Shown: positions 9,469-21,916, counted from the stretch's first letter. The stretch: DNA of 49,933 bases from Chara braunii (GCA_003427395.1 BFEA01000827.1:313164-363096), one strand, 5' to 3'. Notes: generated by a model from the sequence alone, not told the origin. Program-made: numbers and translations.

Positions 9469-10557
9469 TGTGCTTTGCCTACTATGCCTTGCTCCATGAC
9501 ATCCACAGTGTTCTAGTACTTAGCATACATTTTCTAGCGTTGATTCCAAAATTCTGTGTGTATCTTCCTCAAGTGAACTTACAGGCGTAGTCTGTCCTTC
9601 CTACCTTGCTTTTCTAGTGTGGTTGGATATCCCACTCCTGGTGGATTATTGTATTCGACATAGATAGAGTTCTAGGCTGCATAGGCATCAACACGATAAC
9701 TCTTTCCCCTCATCTTCTGCGAAACTCGATCCATTCACCCGGCGCTAACTCTGCCTTTCCCCGCCATTATTACCTTCTATTAATCACTTGAAATTCTGAC
9801 CCATTCATCCCCTGACTTCTTCCCCTCCGGCAAGTCCGCCAACTCTCTGAATCTCACCCGAGTACCCATCCACATTCTCTTTGTCCCCTCCCTATAGTTT
9901 CCATACTTTTCCCTCTGGTTTTTAAATGTCCTAATCTAGCCATTTACGTTTCCCTCCTGTTTTCACTAATCATCTCGTCATTTCACGAGCTGCCCTCACC
10001 TACACTGGACTCCGCCTCCGTTCAGTCCTGCAGACTGAGCCTCTCTCCCCGACCCTATCTGCTCCCCTGTAGACTCAACCTACCCTCCTGTCTCACACAA
10101 TTCTTCTCCAATCCCGTTCGTCGAATCCTCCCGCTCCAATTCCTTCTTCACTCCGAATTCCCCCTACACTCCATCTCCACTCCCTTACTTGTTCATCACC
10201 CTGCATCAAGCCCCACGTGGAACCACCGCCCTTCCCTCGTGTCTTCAGCCGCACCCTTACTCCACGTTATTCCCTAGGTGGTTTNCTTTTCTTTTAGTTT
10301 TTTTTTTTTTTTTTCCCCCCCCCCTCCTCTCCTCTCCTCTAAAATTGGGATCTTTGGCGCTCCGCTCCGCTCCGTTATTCCCGAGGCGAGGCCGCGAGTC
10401 TTCCGGTAGCACAAAATTTGGCGCTCCGCTCCGTTAGCGGATCCAGGCTTCACGCCACCGGAGGACTCTAGGCCCAAGGGGACACGGCGGTTGGCACAGT
10501 GCGTGCTCTAAGTCAGTGCCCTCGGGTAGTACCGAGGCAGCCATCACAGCGAGTCAC
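9469..10557. other. Pyrimidine-rich sequence, lone N, no gene
   Basis: C/T-rich from about 9700 to 10,350 with a T/C run at 10,298-10,325 and a lone N at 10,285. GGCGCTCCGCTCCG occurs near 10,353 and 10,419. This may include the 5' UTR of the LINE that follows; its 5' boundary could not be fixed. Confidence 0.4.
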
Positions 10558-10706
10558 CGACACGATGACCGAGGTGTTGGAGAGTCTTCGTGCTCGGTAA
10601 TTTCCGAGCCAGCTCCGGTGGAGGAAGACCTNCGACACGATGACCGAGGTGTTGGAGAGTCTTCGTGCTCGGTAATTTCCGAGCCAGCTCCGGTGGAGGA
10701 AGACCT
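10558..10706. other. Assembly duplication across a single N
   Basis: The 74-bp segment 10,558-10,631 is repeated exactly at 10,633-10,706 with one N between. Most likely one sequence present on two overlapping contigs that the scaffolder failed to merge. Confidence 0.93.
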
Positions 10707-12793
10707 TCGGGTTGTCCCTTCTTGTCTCTTTTCTTACGAGATTGTTGTGAAAGATGTGTACATGCGGACTAAGTGCAAAGCTCAGCATACTAGGAGGAAT
10801 TTGCAGAGGGTGTGCGCCGAATTCGGGCGCCCGCCACTGACGAGTAGTGAGAGTTAACACGACAGAGAGGAGGCGTGGAGTACGAACGGATGGCGTCACA
10901 AGGAAGATTGGTTGGGCAGCAAGACGGGAGAGGTCGTACTCCTCAGGTACCTGGAGATGTGCCAGTGTCCGACGAGGACAGACTCCGCCTACTAATCTCG
11001 AAGTGTTATGATGATGGGGTGCTCCCTGAAAAATTTTGTCATGGAGAATGGGTAGTAGAGGGAGGAGTCCGAACCTTTGTAGTGAACCCCCGACTGGATG
11101 AACTCATGACCAGCTGGTTAAAAGAACGTACAGTTACAATTATTTTCCAAGGAGCTGCGAGAGACCTCCTGATGCGAGTGAGGGAAGATTTGATTAGGGC
11201 GTATGAGAATGGGTGGTACCGACAACGGACATTTGAGCAGAACACTGGTCGTGGGAGAGTACACGCTGAGGGTCCAAACGTCATCTCGTATGTCGCTAGA
11301 TCCAGAGAGGTGGCGCAGTGGCTGGTGGCGAAAGCTGACGACACCATCTCTATTCGTGGAGTGGAGTACTCCATGCACTTCAAGCCATGGATGACGAAGT
11401 CGGAGTTAGAGGAAAGAAGACGCCTAGAAGATGAATCCAAGTTCTGGGTGATGGCAATTTGTGTCCCACTTCGCGTCATGTTCCATGTGGAAAACATGGT
11501 GGAAACTTCCTTGGGCCGAGTAATCAAGAGCCTTCCGCCGGAGCAAGATCGTACAAGACCCAAGTTAATGAACCTGAAGTTTGAATTGGAGAAAGAAGCG
11601 GAAGATAAGTTTGAACCGGAACTTTCGATGCGATTGGGGGGGGGAGGTATTCCGGCTGAAGTTCGTATGTAAGCAAACCCTTATCGCGATAGATGCCGTT
11701 GGTGGTTTCACACTTCAATGGATGGTTGTCCACGAGAAGGCGAGGAGGAGGAAGCGGCAACTCAAGGGGAAGGGCGATTTCGTCAACAACCAGTGAACCG
11801 GCACATTAGGGAGGCAGCGAGGGAGGACACGAGGGGAACGGCTACTCCAATTTCGAGAGATAGGTACGGAAGATCCCAAGCTGAAGGGTCTTAGGCAGGT
11901 TACGCACGCGGTTTCGACCGCCAAGCAGCCGGTAGTGGCAGCGGAGTTGTCCGCTCGCCCTCCCATCAACATGGTGACACAAGGGGCAGAGGTCGGCAAA
12001 ACCAAGGCTCTGGTTCTATCCACCCCCTCATGCCCTTGAGTGGGTCGGCCCGGGGTTTCCAACCATACGTCCCGCGGTCGGGATTGCAACCCGGCATCAA
12101 CCAACATCACGGAAGCTTGGTCAGGCCTTCATCCTCGTCGGGGCTCCCGCATCGTAATCAGTTTGGGAGAGGGGTAGGCCTCAACTACAGAGTATTTTGG
12201 CCAGAGAGTGATCCAGGTCAGGAGGGGGGGGGCAGGAGTGAGCAGAAGCACAGCATCGGATCTCTTAAGCCCTCGTTCAGATCCGCAAGGACACGGGGCG
12301 TTGCCTTCAGAAGATGAAGCTGTGGGCTCGGAGGATGAGGGGGGCTCACAAGGCACTCACGCTTCCACAGAGCTTCGTAGGGACGTAATGGAAGAGTCGC
12401 CTCGCGCTTTCCCGGGAGGAATCGTTTCCAGCTCGCAGAACAGGAGCCTCAGATCGTTTGAAGAGAAATTGCTTCTACCATTGGTGTGTACGGCAAAGGA
12501 TCAAGAATTGTTCGTTATCGGGCTTTTAGACAGGGATGAAAACCTTGTCCTACCAACAGTTGGACTGGAGGTACCCCCGATGCCAACGCTCATCCAAGAA
12601 AGGGTTCGTTACCTGTTCAATGACAGGTTTGAGTTTTGTACATTCCCGGAGTTCTTCATGCCAAAATTGCAGGTTGAAGTTGCTCCAGAGAAGTCGGTAT
12701 GTTTCATGGTGGTTTTTATTGATGCTAGATTGTCTGCTGAAGCCTGGGTGGGTCTTCATCAAGTTGGTCTGGGCTTCTTCCCGCCTATGTTAC

Positions 12794-14231
12794 CGCGCGT
12801 TCATTGAACGCGGGTTTCGCGTTCAAGGTATGAACGCAGTGAACGCGCGTTTACTGAACGCGCGTGAACGCGTTTGATGCGTTCGCGCAGGGGGGTGGGC
12901 GGGGTGGGGGGTGCTTTGGGCAGTGTGGGGAGCGGCGACGGTGCTTGGGGGCGCTGTGGGCAATGTGGGGAGTGACGACAGTGCTTGGGGGGGCTGTGGG
13001 CCACAACCCCATGTGAAACGAGAAAAAAAAACAACCAAAAAAAAACAGTGTGTGTGTGAATTTGTGTGTGTGTGTGTGTGTGTGCACGTGTGTGTGTGCA
13101 TGTGTGTAAAAGGTCCTTTTTTTTTTTCGAGGGAGTGGGGGAATCCCCGAAACACAGCTCAGACAGCCCATGCAGGCTATCTGAAGGGTCCGCGCAGCCA
13201 TGTAGCACAGACCCCCCCACCAAAATAGAGGCAGGCAGTGAATATGAAATAGAGCACGAGCTGGCCGAATATATACCTGAGATTCGAATTCAGGTCTGTG
13301 CTTCAGTAGTTATGGGTTGCTCACGTAGCCAGGGCCTGTTGGTCTCTGCACGTGACTCTTAGGGCTAGGCTGCACTACTAATGTGCAAAACTAGAATGAA
13401 TATTCTACAGAACATGGAGTAATACGTTGCCAGATGTTTTGTCTTTTGTGCATGTGGTGAGTAGAGGCCCTTAGGGCCACTGCACGTATTCCTAAGAAAA
13501 GAAAAAAGAGAAAAAAAGAAAAACAAGAAAAATGAAAAATGATAAAAAAGAAAAAAATAAATAAATTAAAGGAGAAATTTCTCGTTTTTCTTTTCTTAGG
13601 AATACGTGCAGTGGCCCTAAGGGCCTCTACTCATCACATGCACAAAAGACAAAACATTTGGCGACGTATTATTCCATGTTCTGCAGTATTCATTCTAGTT
13701 TTGCACATTAATAGTGCAGCCTAGCCCTAAGAGTCACGTGCAGAGACCAACAGGCCTTGGCTACGTGAGCAACCCATAACTGCTGAAGCACAGACCTGAA
13801 TTCGAATCTCAGGTATATATTCGGCCAGCTCGTGCTCTATTTCATATTCATTGCCTGCCTCTATTTTGGTGGGGGGGTCTGCGCTACATGGCTGTGCGGA
13901 CCCTTCAGATAGCCTGCATGGGCTGTCTGAGCCGCGTTAGGGGGATTCCCCCACCCACTCAAAAAAAAAAAAAAAAAGGAATTTTCACATATGGCGGGGG
14001 TGATGGGGTGGGGGGGGGGGGGCTCTGTTTTTTTTTTTTTTTGCAGTTTTGGGGTTCGTAGAATGAGGCGCACCACCCCGTGGTCCCTAACACGCGCGCG
14101 CGCCCCCCGGGGTCGCGTTCATTTTTTTTGTGTCACGTGGCACGCAGCGCGTTTGAACGCGAATGAACGCGGCCCCCGAGGATATGAACGCGCGCGTTTG
14201 AACGTGAACGCACGTTAAGTGCATTCACCCG
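12794..14231. mobile_element. Foldback (long inverted repeat) element in ORF1
   Basis: GTTAC occurs at 12,789-12,793 and 14,232-14,236. Removing 12,794-14,236 joins ORF1 in frame (Met-Leu-His-Ser), so this is a precise insertion with a 5-bp target duplication. The ends are rich in GAACGCG-type short repeats in both orientations but form only a poor terminal inverted repeat. Inside are a duplicated G-rich ~52-bp unit (12,917-13,000), a TG run (13,047-13,107) and a long palindrome. It encodes no transposase, so it is non-autonomous. The superfamily is unknown. Confidence 0.85.
13117..13977. repeat. ~390-bp near-perfect palindrome
   Basis: The arms at about 13,117-13,505 and 13,583-13,977 are reverse complements with few differences, around a ~77-bp A-rich spacer. 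Each arm carries a B-box-like GAATTCGAATCTC and ends in an A/T homopolymer. It could have formed by two SINEs landing head to head. A transcript would fold into a ~390-bp hairpin. Confidence 0.92.
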
Positions 14232-14497
14232 GTTACATAGCTTCCCGCTGAATGCATTGACTCTACCGCCCATTGATATCCTATCCCAGGTTACGATTGA
14301 GCCAGGTGTTTCCGCTGCTTGCTTGGCGGATCTTAATCCGAACATACCTCGCGCAGTCAATCTGCTATCCAATGCATTCAGCCAGTGCCTAGTGGGAAGA
14401 TAGCAGGAGCAGGAGCTAGGGACGGAGGGCGATGAGGTTAGAGGATTGAACCCTCAACCCGAAGGTATCCAAGCCGCAGACCTGATCAGCTCGCGTA

Positions 14498-17400
14498 ATG
14501 GGTAGAATCAGACTAGGGACTTGGATTGTGCCGGGGATGGGGGAGTCAGGTGGTAAGGCCAAAGACAAGAGGATTAAAACATGGATGCATAGGAAACGGG
14601 TGGATGTGTTTTTTGTCCAGGAGACCAAATTGTCAGAATGCAAGTTAGCCCAACTAAAGGACTCGTGGGACGGTCCCCAACTTTGGTCCCCCGCGAGAGG
14701 GACGAAAGGTGGGGTGACGATCCTAATCCACAACAGGCTAGAGGCAAGTCTGATTGATTTCGACAGCGATGCCTGGGGTAGATGGTGTTGGGTAAAGATA
14801 AAAATTGGGGAAGAGATACGGGCTTTTGCTACAGTTTATGCCCCGAACGACATTAAGGAAAGGGATTTAAGGGAGTCCTTTTTTGAGATGCTCCTGTATG
14901 TCTTACCCAACCACTTCAGTTTGATAGTTGCAGGTGACTGGAACACAGTGATATCCCCGGGATTAGATTCGGAGTCAGACCAAGGGCTAACACGGGATAG
15001 AATGGAGCTTCTGAGATGGATGGCCGCCTGGGAATTGAGGGATGTGTACAGGGACTTGCACCCAACAGCGCAGAATTTTACATGGATCGGACAGTCTGCC
15101 CAGTTGGCAGGAATCCAAAGGCGAATAGATTCCTTTCTGGTATCTGCAATCTCGGCCAGCGATGTTCGGAATATGATAATGGAAAATGAGTCCATGTCGG
15201 ACCACAAGCTTGTCATTCTTGACTGTGCATTGGCTTCGGTGAAGGAGCGTGGGTCTGGCTACTTCCGGTTGAACACGGTTTTGCTTTCGGAGGACGGTCT
15301 GGTTAACTGGGTGGAGTCCTTTTGGCAAAGCTGGAGGGTTGCAAAACAGGAGTTCGACCAGCTAGCCGACTGGATGGATGCCGGTATTCGTATCATTTCC
15401 TCGAAGCTAGATGTCTTCTCCCAGATTGCTGCGTTCGAGAGAAACAAAAAGTAGCGGTCGTTAAGCGAAAGAGTGCAGGAGGCCGAAGGAATGATTGGGT
15501 ATCATGCAGTTTCAGATCTCTTCTGGTCTGAAGAGAGGGCAGACAGGCTTAAAGACTGGGACCAGTTTCAAGTCCGGAAACAGGAAAGTTGGCAACAAAT
15601 TTTGAAGGTTAAGGGTATTGTCTCATCGGACAGAATGACGAAGCAGACCTTTCAACGACTGTTACCTAAGAATAATGCAGTTCAAATGAAGGAGCTGAGC
15701 CATCCACACCAGCTGGGCTTGCCGATGGCAACCTCCAACGAAGAAATGTGCAGGTATGCGGTGCACTACTACGAAGACACAATGACAACAAGGAGACCAT
15801 TTGATGACTTGGACAACGACATGTCCCAGCTCATAGCGATGTGGGACAACTTCTCAGTAAGAGTGTCGGACAAAGGTAGACATGCGATGGACAGACCGAT
15901 TTCAGAAGATGAGCTTCTCCAGACATCAAAAGGATGGCTCGGGGGAAAGCGCTAGGAGATGACGACCTCCCGGTGGAATTTTACACAGTCTGTTGGGAAG
16001 TTTAGGCGAAAGACCTGACATACATGTTTAATGAAATCTTGGTGGGAGGCAAACTGGGCAAATCAATGACTAGGGGCGTTATCTCACTGCTGTTCAAGAA
16101 AGATGATCGCAGCGAGATTCAGAATTGGCGTCCGATATCGCTACTGAACGTGGTTTATAAGTTGCTGGTCAGAACTCTTGCTAGTACCAGACTTAGCAGG
16201 CTATTGCCTTGCCTAGTTCAGAGGGATCAAGGGGCGTTTGTCCAGGGTAGATCAATTTTTGAGAATGTGGTGACTGCTATCGAAGCGCTGGAGCTTATTG
16301 ACAGGGAGGACTCCGATATGGTCGTTCTACTGTTGGACCTAGACAAAGCCTATGACAGGGTAAATTGGACTTTTGTCCTGACGAACCTGAGAGTTGCAAA
16401 TGGGTAAAAGCATTATAAGGGTTTTCGTCGGCAGCAGTATGCATCAATGGGGTAATCTCCAAGGAGTTTAAGTTGTCAAGGTCACTGCGACAGGGTTGCC
16501 CCCTAGTCCCGCTCCTTTTTGTTCTGCATCAGGAGCCCCTGCTGTGTAACATTAGATGCCATCCGAACTTTGTGGGTCTCAGTATGTTAAACGGGCGGGA
16601 GAGCAGAGTTAAAGCGCTGGCCGACGATCTTTTTGCAATATCGGCCAACACGAAGCCCTCTTCAGAGGCTCTGAAGCAATGCCTGGTTGACTTCGCCGAG
16701 TTCTCCGATGCTGCAGTCAACTGAAACAAGTCGACCTTCTTTCTCCCAAAAAAGTTTCAGTTGTCGGTGCAGTGGGGAATGGAGAGGGTACCAGCGGACA
16801 CTGGTGAACGATTTCTTGGGGTACAGGTGGCGCTAGGTGACTGCTCTTTATCGCAAGAACTGATCATGGCCACGAAGGTGAAAAAACGTGTCCGCGGATG
16901 GGGCAAGGCGTTCCATTTATCCCTCATAGGTCGAGCGCTGGTTGTTACAGTCTCAACCTTCTCCCTGCTGTGGTATGTGGCTACCATCAGGAGATTGTCC
17001 CCACTGGTTCTTAAATCAATCAAGGAAGTGGCCAGGAGGTTTATTTGGAAACCTGACAACACAGACGAGGAGGGCTTCATTTGCAAAGTGGCATGGGACA
17101 CGGTCTGCTCTTCACGGATGGAAGGGGGTCTCTCTCTGTTGGACCCGGCCGCACAGAACACTTACTTGCTGGCCAAGTGGGTGGTCAGAGTGACGGAGGC
17201 GGATCAGGAAATAGATTGGGTGCTGCTGGCGGAATGCTTGTTGGTAAAAGAACGGAACCTCGCGAGGCCCTCGGATGTTTGGGTAGTCTTTATGTCGGAC
17301 TCTTTCACACGCAAGCGCTTATCCTCGAACTTCTGGCGTGAGGTGTTGGAAGCGTGGAGGAAGGCTCAACCTTCGCTTCGGTTGCCACCAAGGTCCAAGA

Positions 17401-18733
17401 CTAAGGTGAGACGTCAGCACCTCTTTGATAATGAGTGGATTGTGAACGGAGAGGGTCAGCCCTTCTCGTTGGATAAGAGACCAGGGGAGTTCGGTCTGAG
17501 TTGGCTTTGAAGAGGCATATCGACAGTGGGAGATCTGTGGGACGACAATACAAATCAGTGGAAACAAAGGTCAGAGATCAAGGAGGTGCTGGGCCAACTG
17601 CCTCTGCAAGAGGAGCGAGTGGAAAGTTTGAGGGTTGCCATTCCGACAGAGTGGAATAATATCCTTGACCCAGAGGGCATTGACCCCCCAGGGACTTGGT
17701 TCCACTGGGAGTCGGAAGAGCCCGGGTGGTATTGCAGACTAGAAAGTTGGTCTGAGGAGTTTCCAGGCCGGTGTTGGCTGGAAACTTACAGACAAAACCC
17801 ACCCGGTCAACCTACGCTTAGTCGAGAAGGCATGCACTTTCAGTATGGTCTGGGAGGGCTCACAGAGGTAAGGGTGAGAATAAGGCTGCCTCCCGAGGAG
17901 GGCCTACCAACGATACCCTTGTTGGTCACAAATGGAACACCATTGAGGTGTTTGAGAATTGACCCAGCAACTTGGGGCTGGCAACAGGGAGATGCAAAGG
18001 TAACAGGCTTGGACAGCCTCAATCCAAAGGTCATCAGTAAAAAAAAACTCTATTCCGCTCCTACGCACAGGAGGATTGGCCAGCGATGGGCCAGGGAGTC
18101 TTCAGAGCTAAGCCCGCCTTCAGAACAGGAACTAACCAGGCTCTGGGCTCAGCTACAAGCAATCCCGTCTCAAAAACTGGCTTCCTTGTTGTGGCTTCAA
18201 TCCCACTTAGCAGTACCAACGGCTACATGGTTAGCAGAGAGGGGAATGGCGGTCAACAAGCGCTGTGTCATATGCAAAGGAGGGGAGGAGACATGGAGCC
18301 ACTTGTGGTGGGACTGCCCAAGATCCAGGAAGTGGTGTAGGTGGTGGGAATTGCACGGGAAACGTTTCAAAGGACAAGAGGGTCTGTTTGGACAGAGATG
18401 GGTTCCTATGGGGGTTGTCCAGTTGGCACTAGTACTACAGAAGGATGAGGGTATATAGCCCAGGTGGGTCGGGCTATTATGATGTGGCTGATCTGGTCTG
18501 ATAGGAACAACTTGCGGTTTCAAGGGGAGAGCTTGAACGAGATTCAGGCTGAAGCCACGTTTAAAGCAATGCTCGCCACCTCAATCAAAGCGGATTGGGC
18601 ACGCAGGGTGAGGCAGGGCGACCAAGGCACAGGCTTAGCCTGGTTCAGGAAAACCTGGTGTCAGGGGAACAACTTATCACATATCTCCCCGGAGGGGAAG
18701 TTGGTACTGTGCCAATGGATTGGTAATAGTTAG
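14498..18733 (+). pseudogene. LINE ORF2: endonuclease-reverse transcriptase, broken
   Basis: The APE endonuclease (14,498-about 15,230) keeps FVQETKL, TVYAPND, VAGDWNTV, RIDSFLVS and MSDHKLV, but the usual N of the first motif is Ile (GTWIVPGMG). Stop TAG at 15,452; frameshift near 15,930. RT motifs: GKALGDDDLPVEFY, RGVISLLFKKDD, QGAFVQGRSIFENV, LLLDLDKAYDRVNW, SLRQGCPLVP and ALADDLFAIS, the last replacing F/YADD by LADD. Further breaks: TAG in CWEV-stop-AKDL, a frameshift near 16,390, TGA at 16,722 (N-stop-NKS) and TGA at 17,508. The C-terminus has a zf-RVT motif (CVICKGGEETWSHLWWDC), a frameshift near 18,450 and the typical MWLIWSDRN end. The enzyme would copy LINE RNA at a nicked target; this copy cannot. 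Confidence 0.92.
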
Positions 18734-19236
18734 GCGGGAAAGCTTGTGAACTAGGGCACTCGGTTCCAGTGGGCGGCCGCAGTAGACCGCACAGGGAGGG
18801 GGACATGGCTACTTGGAACAACAAGTTCCACCCTGCCTAATTAGACAGGGACGGAGGCTGTTAAAAGCCTAGGAGGTTGTGCTGAGTTAGTTCAGGTGGA
18901 GAGTGCCTCGACACTTCCGGTCGCGGTGGACCGGCCACTTAGTACACTAGGGATGTAAGGTAGACTAGCAGTAGAATACAGTTCACACAGGTAGTTCCTA
19001 CATTGGCAGTTTTGGAACATTGATTTTGGACTAAACAAGATTTAGATATGGATATTCAGATTGGTAGAAGTTGGAATTGTTAAGAAGCAGCGTTACAGTT
19101 AACAAGGTCGAGCAGTCTAAGCAAAACCGGTTGATGCTGCTGGGATAACACCGGGTTGAATTGTGAGGTCCCCGGCCTCGACATGCTTTTTGGAATATGA
19201 TGATTTGATTGTGTTAAAAAAAAAAATAAAAAAAAA
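18734..19236 (+). other. LINE 3' UTR and A-rich tail
   Basis: Noncoding sequence after the ORF2 stop, ending in an A run broken by one T. No polyadenylation signal stands out. Confidence 0.7.
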
Positions 19237-19447
19237 TCAGGATCTTTTTGTTTCAAACTCGCACCTGTTTTAAGGAGTTTTTTTTTCTCTGCTTATACTT
19301 GCACCCTACGATCAGGACAGGGACGCAGTTTTTAGAGGGACTCAGGGGAAAACTCTTGGAACTACTAGCAGCGGCGCCACCTGGAGCAGTGAGAGTGCAA
19401 TGAGGGGCGGTCGGAAGACTCGGAACGCTACCGGTGAGGTGTTAAGT

Positions 19448-19960
19448 GAGAACAGGTGAAGAACAAACTTGAGTTGTTCCCATTGTGATCAATATGCTAT
19501 GAAGATCCAAGGGGGCGTGGTGGGAAACCCGTCATGACAGCTCGGGCTCTTTACAGGGTGTTTGGGAAGCCATAATGAGAGAGTAGCCCTGATGGAGAAT
19601 AGGGGACTTTGTTGGTGACATGATCTAGCTGGTGCATGACTTTGTCTTGGTTCCCAGGTCTTTAACAACAAATTTTGTCTTGTGGATCAGATATAGATCT
19701 TGGTGTTTTGCTTTTTTGTGTCTTTATAACGCTTTCAAAAAGCACATTCGTTGGAATCTACTCACGATAACCCGATAAGGTAGTATGGCTAGCGGCACTA
19801 CGGAGGTTGTGTGAGGGATACCGTCAGTGGTGGGAACGCTCCTTGATTGTAGTTAGCATAAATAGGGTAGGAAGCAAACTTGAACTGTACCCATAGTGAT
19901 CTTGGTCCCTTGGATGATATTGTCACTGAAGATCCGAGGGTGCGTGGTGGGAAACCCGTC
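19448..19960 (+). repeat. Two diverged copies of a ~90-bp repeat
   Basis: 19,448-19,533 and 19,860-19,960 share AACTTGA, GTGATC, GAAGATCC and CGTGGTGGGAAACCCGTC in order. They look like relics of the same repeat family. Confidence 0.8.
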
Positions 19961-20168
19961 TAGGCGGTTCAGGCTTCCTTGAGTTTACAGATCTGTACTT
20001 GGTCTCTTTTCTGTAAGATCTTGAAGCGAAGTTGGGTAAGGCTCGCAGACAGATTAGCAGGAGACCCAGAATATGAATTATTCAGTAGTTCCTGGCTGTT
20101 TTGCTCCCTTATTTAGGTTTCCTAAAGTTTTGGTCCAGTTGCTCACGTTCTTTGGAGTTGCAGACCAT

Positions 20169-20193
20169 GGGACGCTGGACCCGGTTTCCAGCA
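20169..20193 (+). repeat. GGGACGCTGGACCC dispersed repeat core
   Basis: A 25-bp match to the repeat at 798-979 (one substitution). Flanking sequence differs, so it is a fragment. Confidence 0.6.
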
Positions 20194-20670
20194 CAAGCTT
20201 CACTACCGAGTTGAGATGTTGAGGGATTCCCGGCCTCATTCCTCATGTACCTTCCTGGGCACGCTTGGCGCCCACCACCTAGAGATATACCGTTGGTCCC
20301 CCTGAGTGGCATTGAGCAGAGACTGCTGATGTTGATAGGGGGAGGGGACCGGAGGGGAGGCACAGTGACTGGCCCATCGAAGAAGCTCGGTCCTGATGCT
20401 ACCAGCTGACCCCTGGCCGGTATCGCCCACCTGATGTAGCAGTTATCGCACCTGCTGGTGGGTGCAGCTCCCGCATGTTCCCTCGTTGGAGGCTTGAGCA
20501 CGTAATACTATAATAATGACAATAAAAAAGGCCTGAAAGGCCGTCCTGTCCAGATTTGACAGGTAATTGAATTGGTTGGGCTTAAAGAATTATGTGAGGA
20601 TTGAGCCCTCAAAGGGGCCTTTCCGACATGCATATGTTCTGGGCATAGGCCCCCAGCAAGCCTCGTGCCC
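20194..20670. other. No gene seen
   Basis: GC-rich sequence with GGTGGGTGCAGCTCCC near 20,457, resembling a block near 2583. No supported ORF. Confidence 0.35.
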
Positions 20671-20724
20671 GCCCTAAGTGAAGGCGGGCCAGCCATGTGA
20701 CCGCCCTAAGTGAAGGCAGGTCAG
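20671..20724 (+). repeat. ~28-bp tandem duplication
   Basis: CCGCCCTAAGTGAAGGC occurs twice, followed by GGGCCAGC and AGGTCAG. Confidence 0.85.
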
Positions 20725-21807
20725 AATATCCACAAACATGCCTTTCTTTCAACATTTTTGTAAAGTGGGTATCAGACAGTTGCAGCACGCCAGTTGGTTG
20801 GAGTGCATCGTGGAACCCAGACTCCTGCGAGAAGCAGTTTAGCCCAGGGCCTTAGTTGGTTGAGCCCTGGGCACAGGCCAGGGGAGGCCGACACATCACA
20901 CATTGGACGGTGGCCAATTGTAAAGCAGCATTGCCGTCGTAGAGGCCGAGCGAACCAATGGGAAACCGGAAAGGGTCTGCATCTGGACGACAACCCTGGA
21001 ATAAGGGGCGCAATTGTACTTCCTGGGCCACATCGGTGTTGGGCCTGGGCGCAGCTACTGGGACCCAGGCGCAGGCTCAAGGCAGGCCGCCCACACGCAG
21101 CAAGGCAATAGGAAGATTGTGCGAGTGGGCAGAGATCTTGGCCAATGTAGGCATTGCGGGCACACTGCTGCATTGTAGCGCTAGCACTTGCGCTGCGCAG
21201 TGGCTGAGAGAAGCAGGCTAGCGCTAAGCGGTAGAGCGCAGCCTGGGCGCAGGGCGCTGGTGGCCATAGCCAGGCTGCCTGTGGGCGCAGAGGAGGTAAA
21301 GGGCGAAGGTGGTTCTTCGGAGGTGAAGGGCGCTGTGTGGGATAACAAGGGAGAGTGAGGGTGAAGAGAGAGAGACATACCTGGTGGAGAGGAGGTCGAC
21401 ATTGGTGTTGACGTCATCACTCGCTGGTCGTCAAGTTGTCTGGTTGCTTTCATGCTGTAGTTGTAGGGATAGGCTATAGAGTAGATAGGGCGCCTGGCGC
21501 CATTCAAGAGAGAGAGCTACATTTGGGTTATGTTGTTGGTGTTGCCCGATTGGGCTTCGACATTGACTCACGATTCTGCTGTATATTTCTCAAGTGGATG
21601 GTTACTTGGTTCCATTATGCTATCTGCTCTTGCTTTGACTACTTGGACTTCAATGTGATTTTGCGATTTCGATTTCTGTGCTTCGTCCACATTCATGTTC
21701 CTTGCATTTAGCCTTAAAAAAAAAAAGAATGCATGTGGATAAAGCAGCTCCATTTTGAACTCTAAAGATTTTTTTTTTTTTTTTTTTTTTTTGAAAAAAA
21801 AACAACT
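20725..21807. other. No gene seen
   Basis: Contains an A-box-like GGCCTTAGTTGGTTGAGC near 20,849 without a convincing B box, GC-rich sequence to 21,500 and a T run at 21,769-21,792. Confidence 0.35.
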
Positions 21808-21916
21808 CCATCTATTGGTGGGGAGCAACACCTGCTGGAAACCGGGTCCAGCATCCCATAGATACAACCATATCCTCTTAATTTGGCACAAACTGGGAAC
21901 CGGGCCCAACGTCCCA
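21808..21916 (-). repeat. Two minus-strand copies of the GGGACGCTGGACCC repeat
   Basis: 21,808-21,861 matches the first ~55 bp of 798-979 in reverse complement. 21,893-21,916 is a second, shorter relative. Confidence 0.65.

Larger units (their letters stand above)
10890..14403 (+). pseudogene. LINE ORF1 (nucleic-acid-binding), broken
   Basis: Start chosen at the ATG in GGATGGCG. The N-terminal part, with VTIIFQGAARDLL and the charged helices after it, resembles the DUF4283-like RNA-binding domain of plant LINE ORF1 proteins. An in-frame TAA at 11,670 precedes a degenerate zinc-knuckle, DRCRWWFHTSMDGCPR, whose second Cys appears replaced by Trp. A Gly/Arg/Ser-rich linker follows, with a TAG near 11,892 and a frameshift in the G run near 12,225. 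A C-terminal domain (LLLPLVCTAKDQELFVIGLL onward, to 12,793) is interrupted by the foldback element and resumes at 14,237 in the same frame, ending at the TAG at 14,401. That domain is unrecognised. Confidence 0.75.
10890..19236 (+). mobile_element. Plant-type (L1-like) LINE retrotransposon, decayed
   Basis: Structure in order: ORF1, ORF2 with APE endonuclease, reverse transcriptase and zf-RVT C-terminus, a 3' UTR of about 480 bp, and a poly(A)-like tail (19,216-19,236). Stops and frameshifts disable it. A 1.44-kb foldback element sits in ORF1. Without that insert the element would be about 6.9 kb from the ORF1 start. The true 5' end lies upstream and was not located. Confidence 0.9.

Noticed and set aside
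11039-11563. 174-codon minus-strand ORF
   Set aside because: Shadow of LINE ORF1, which has the recognisable protein on the plus strand.
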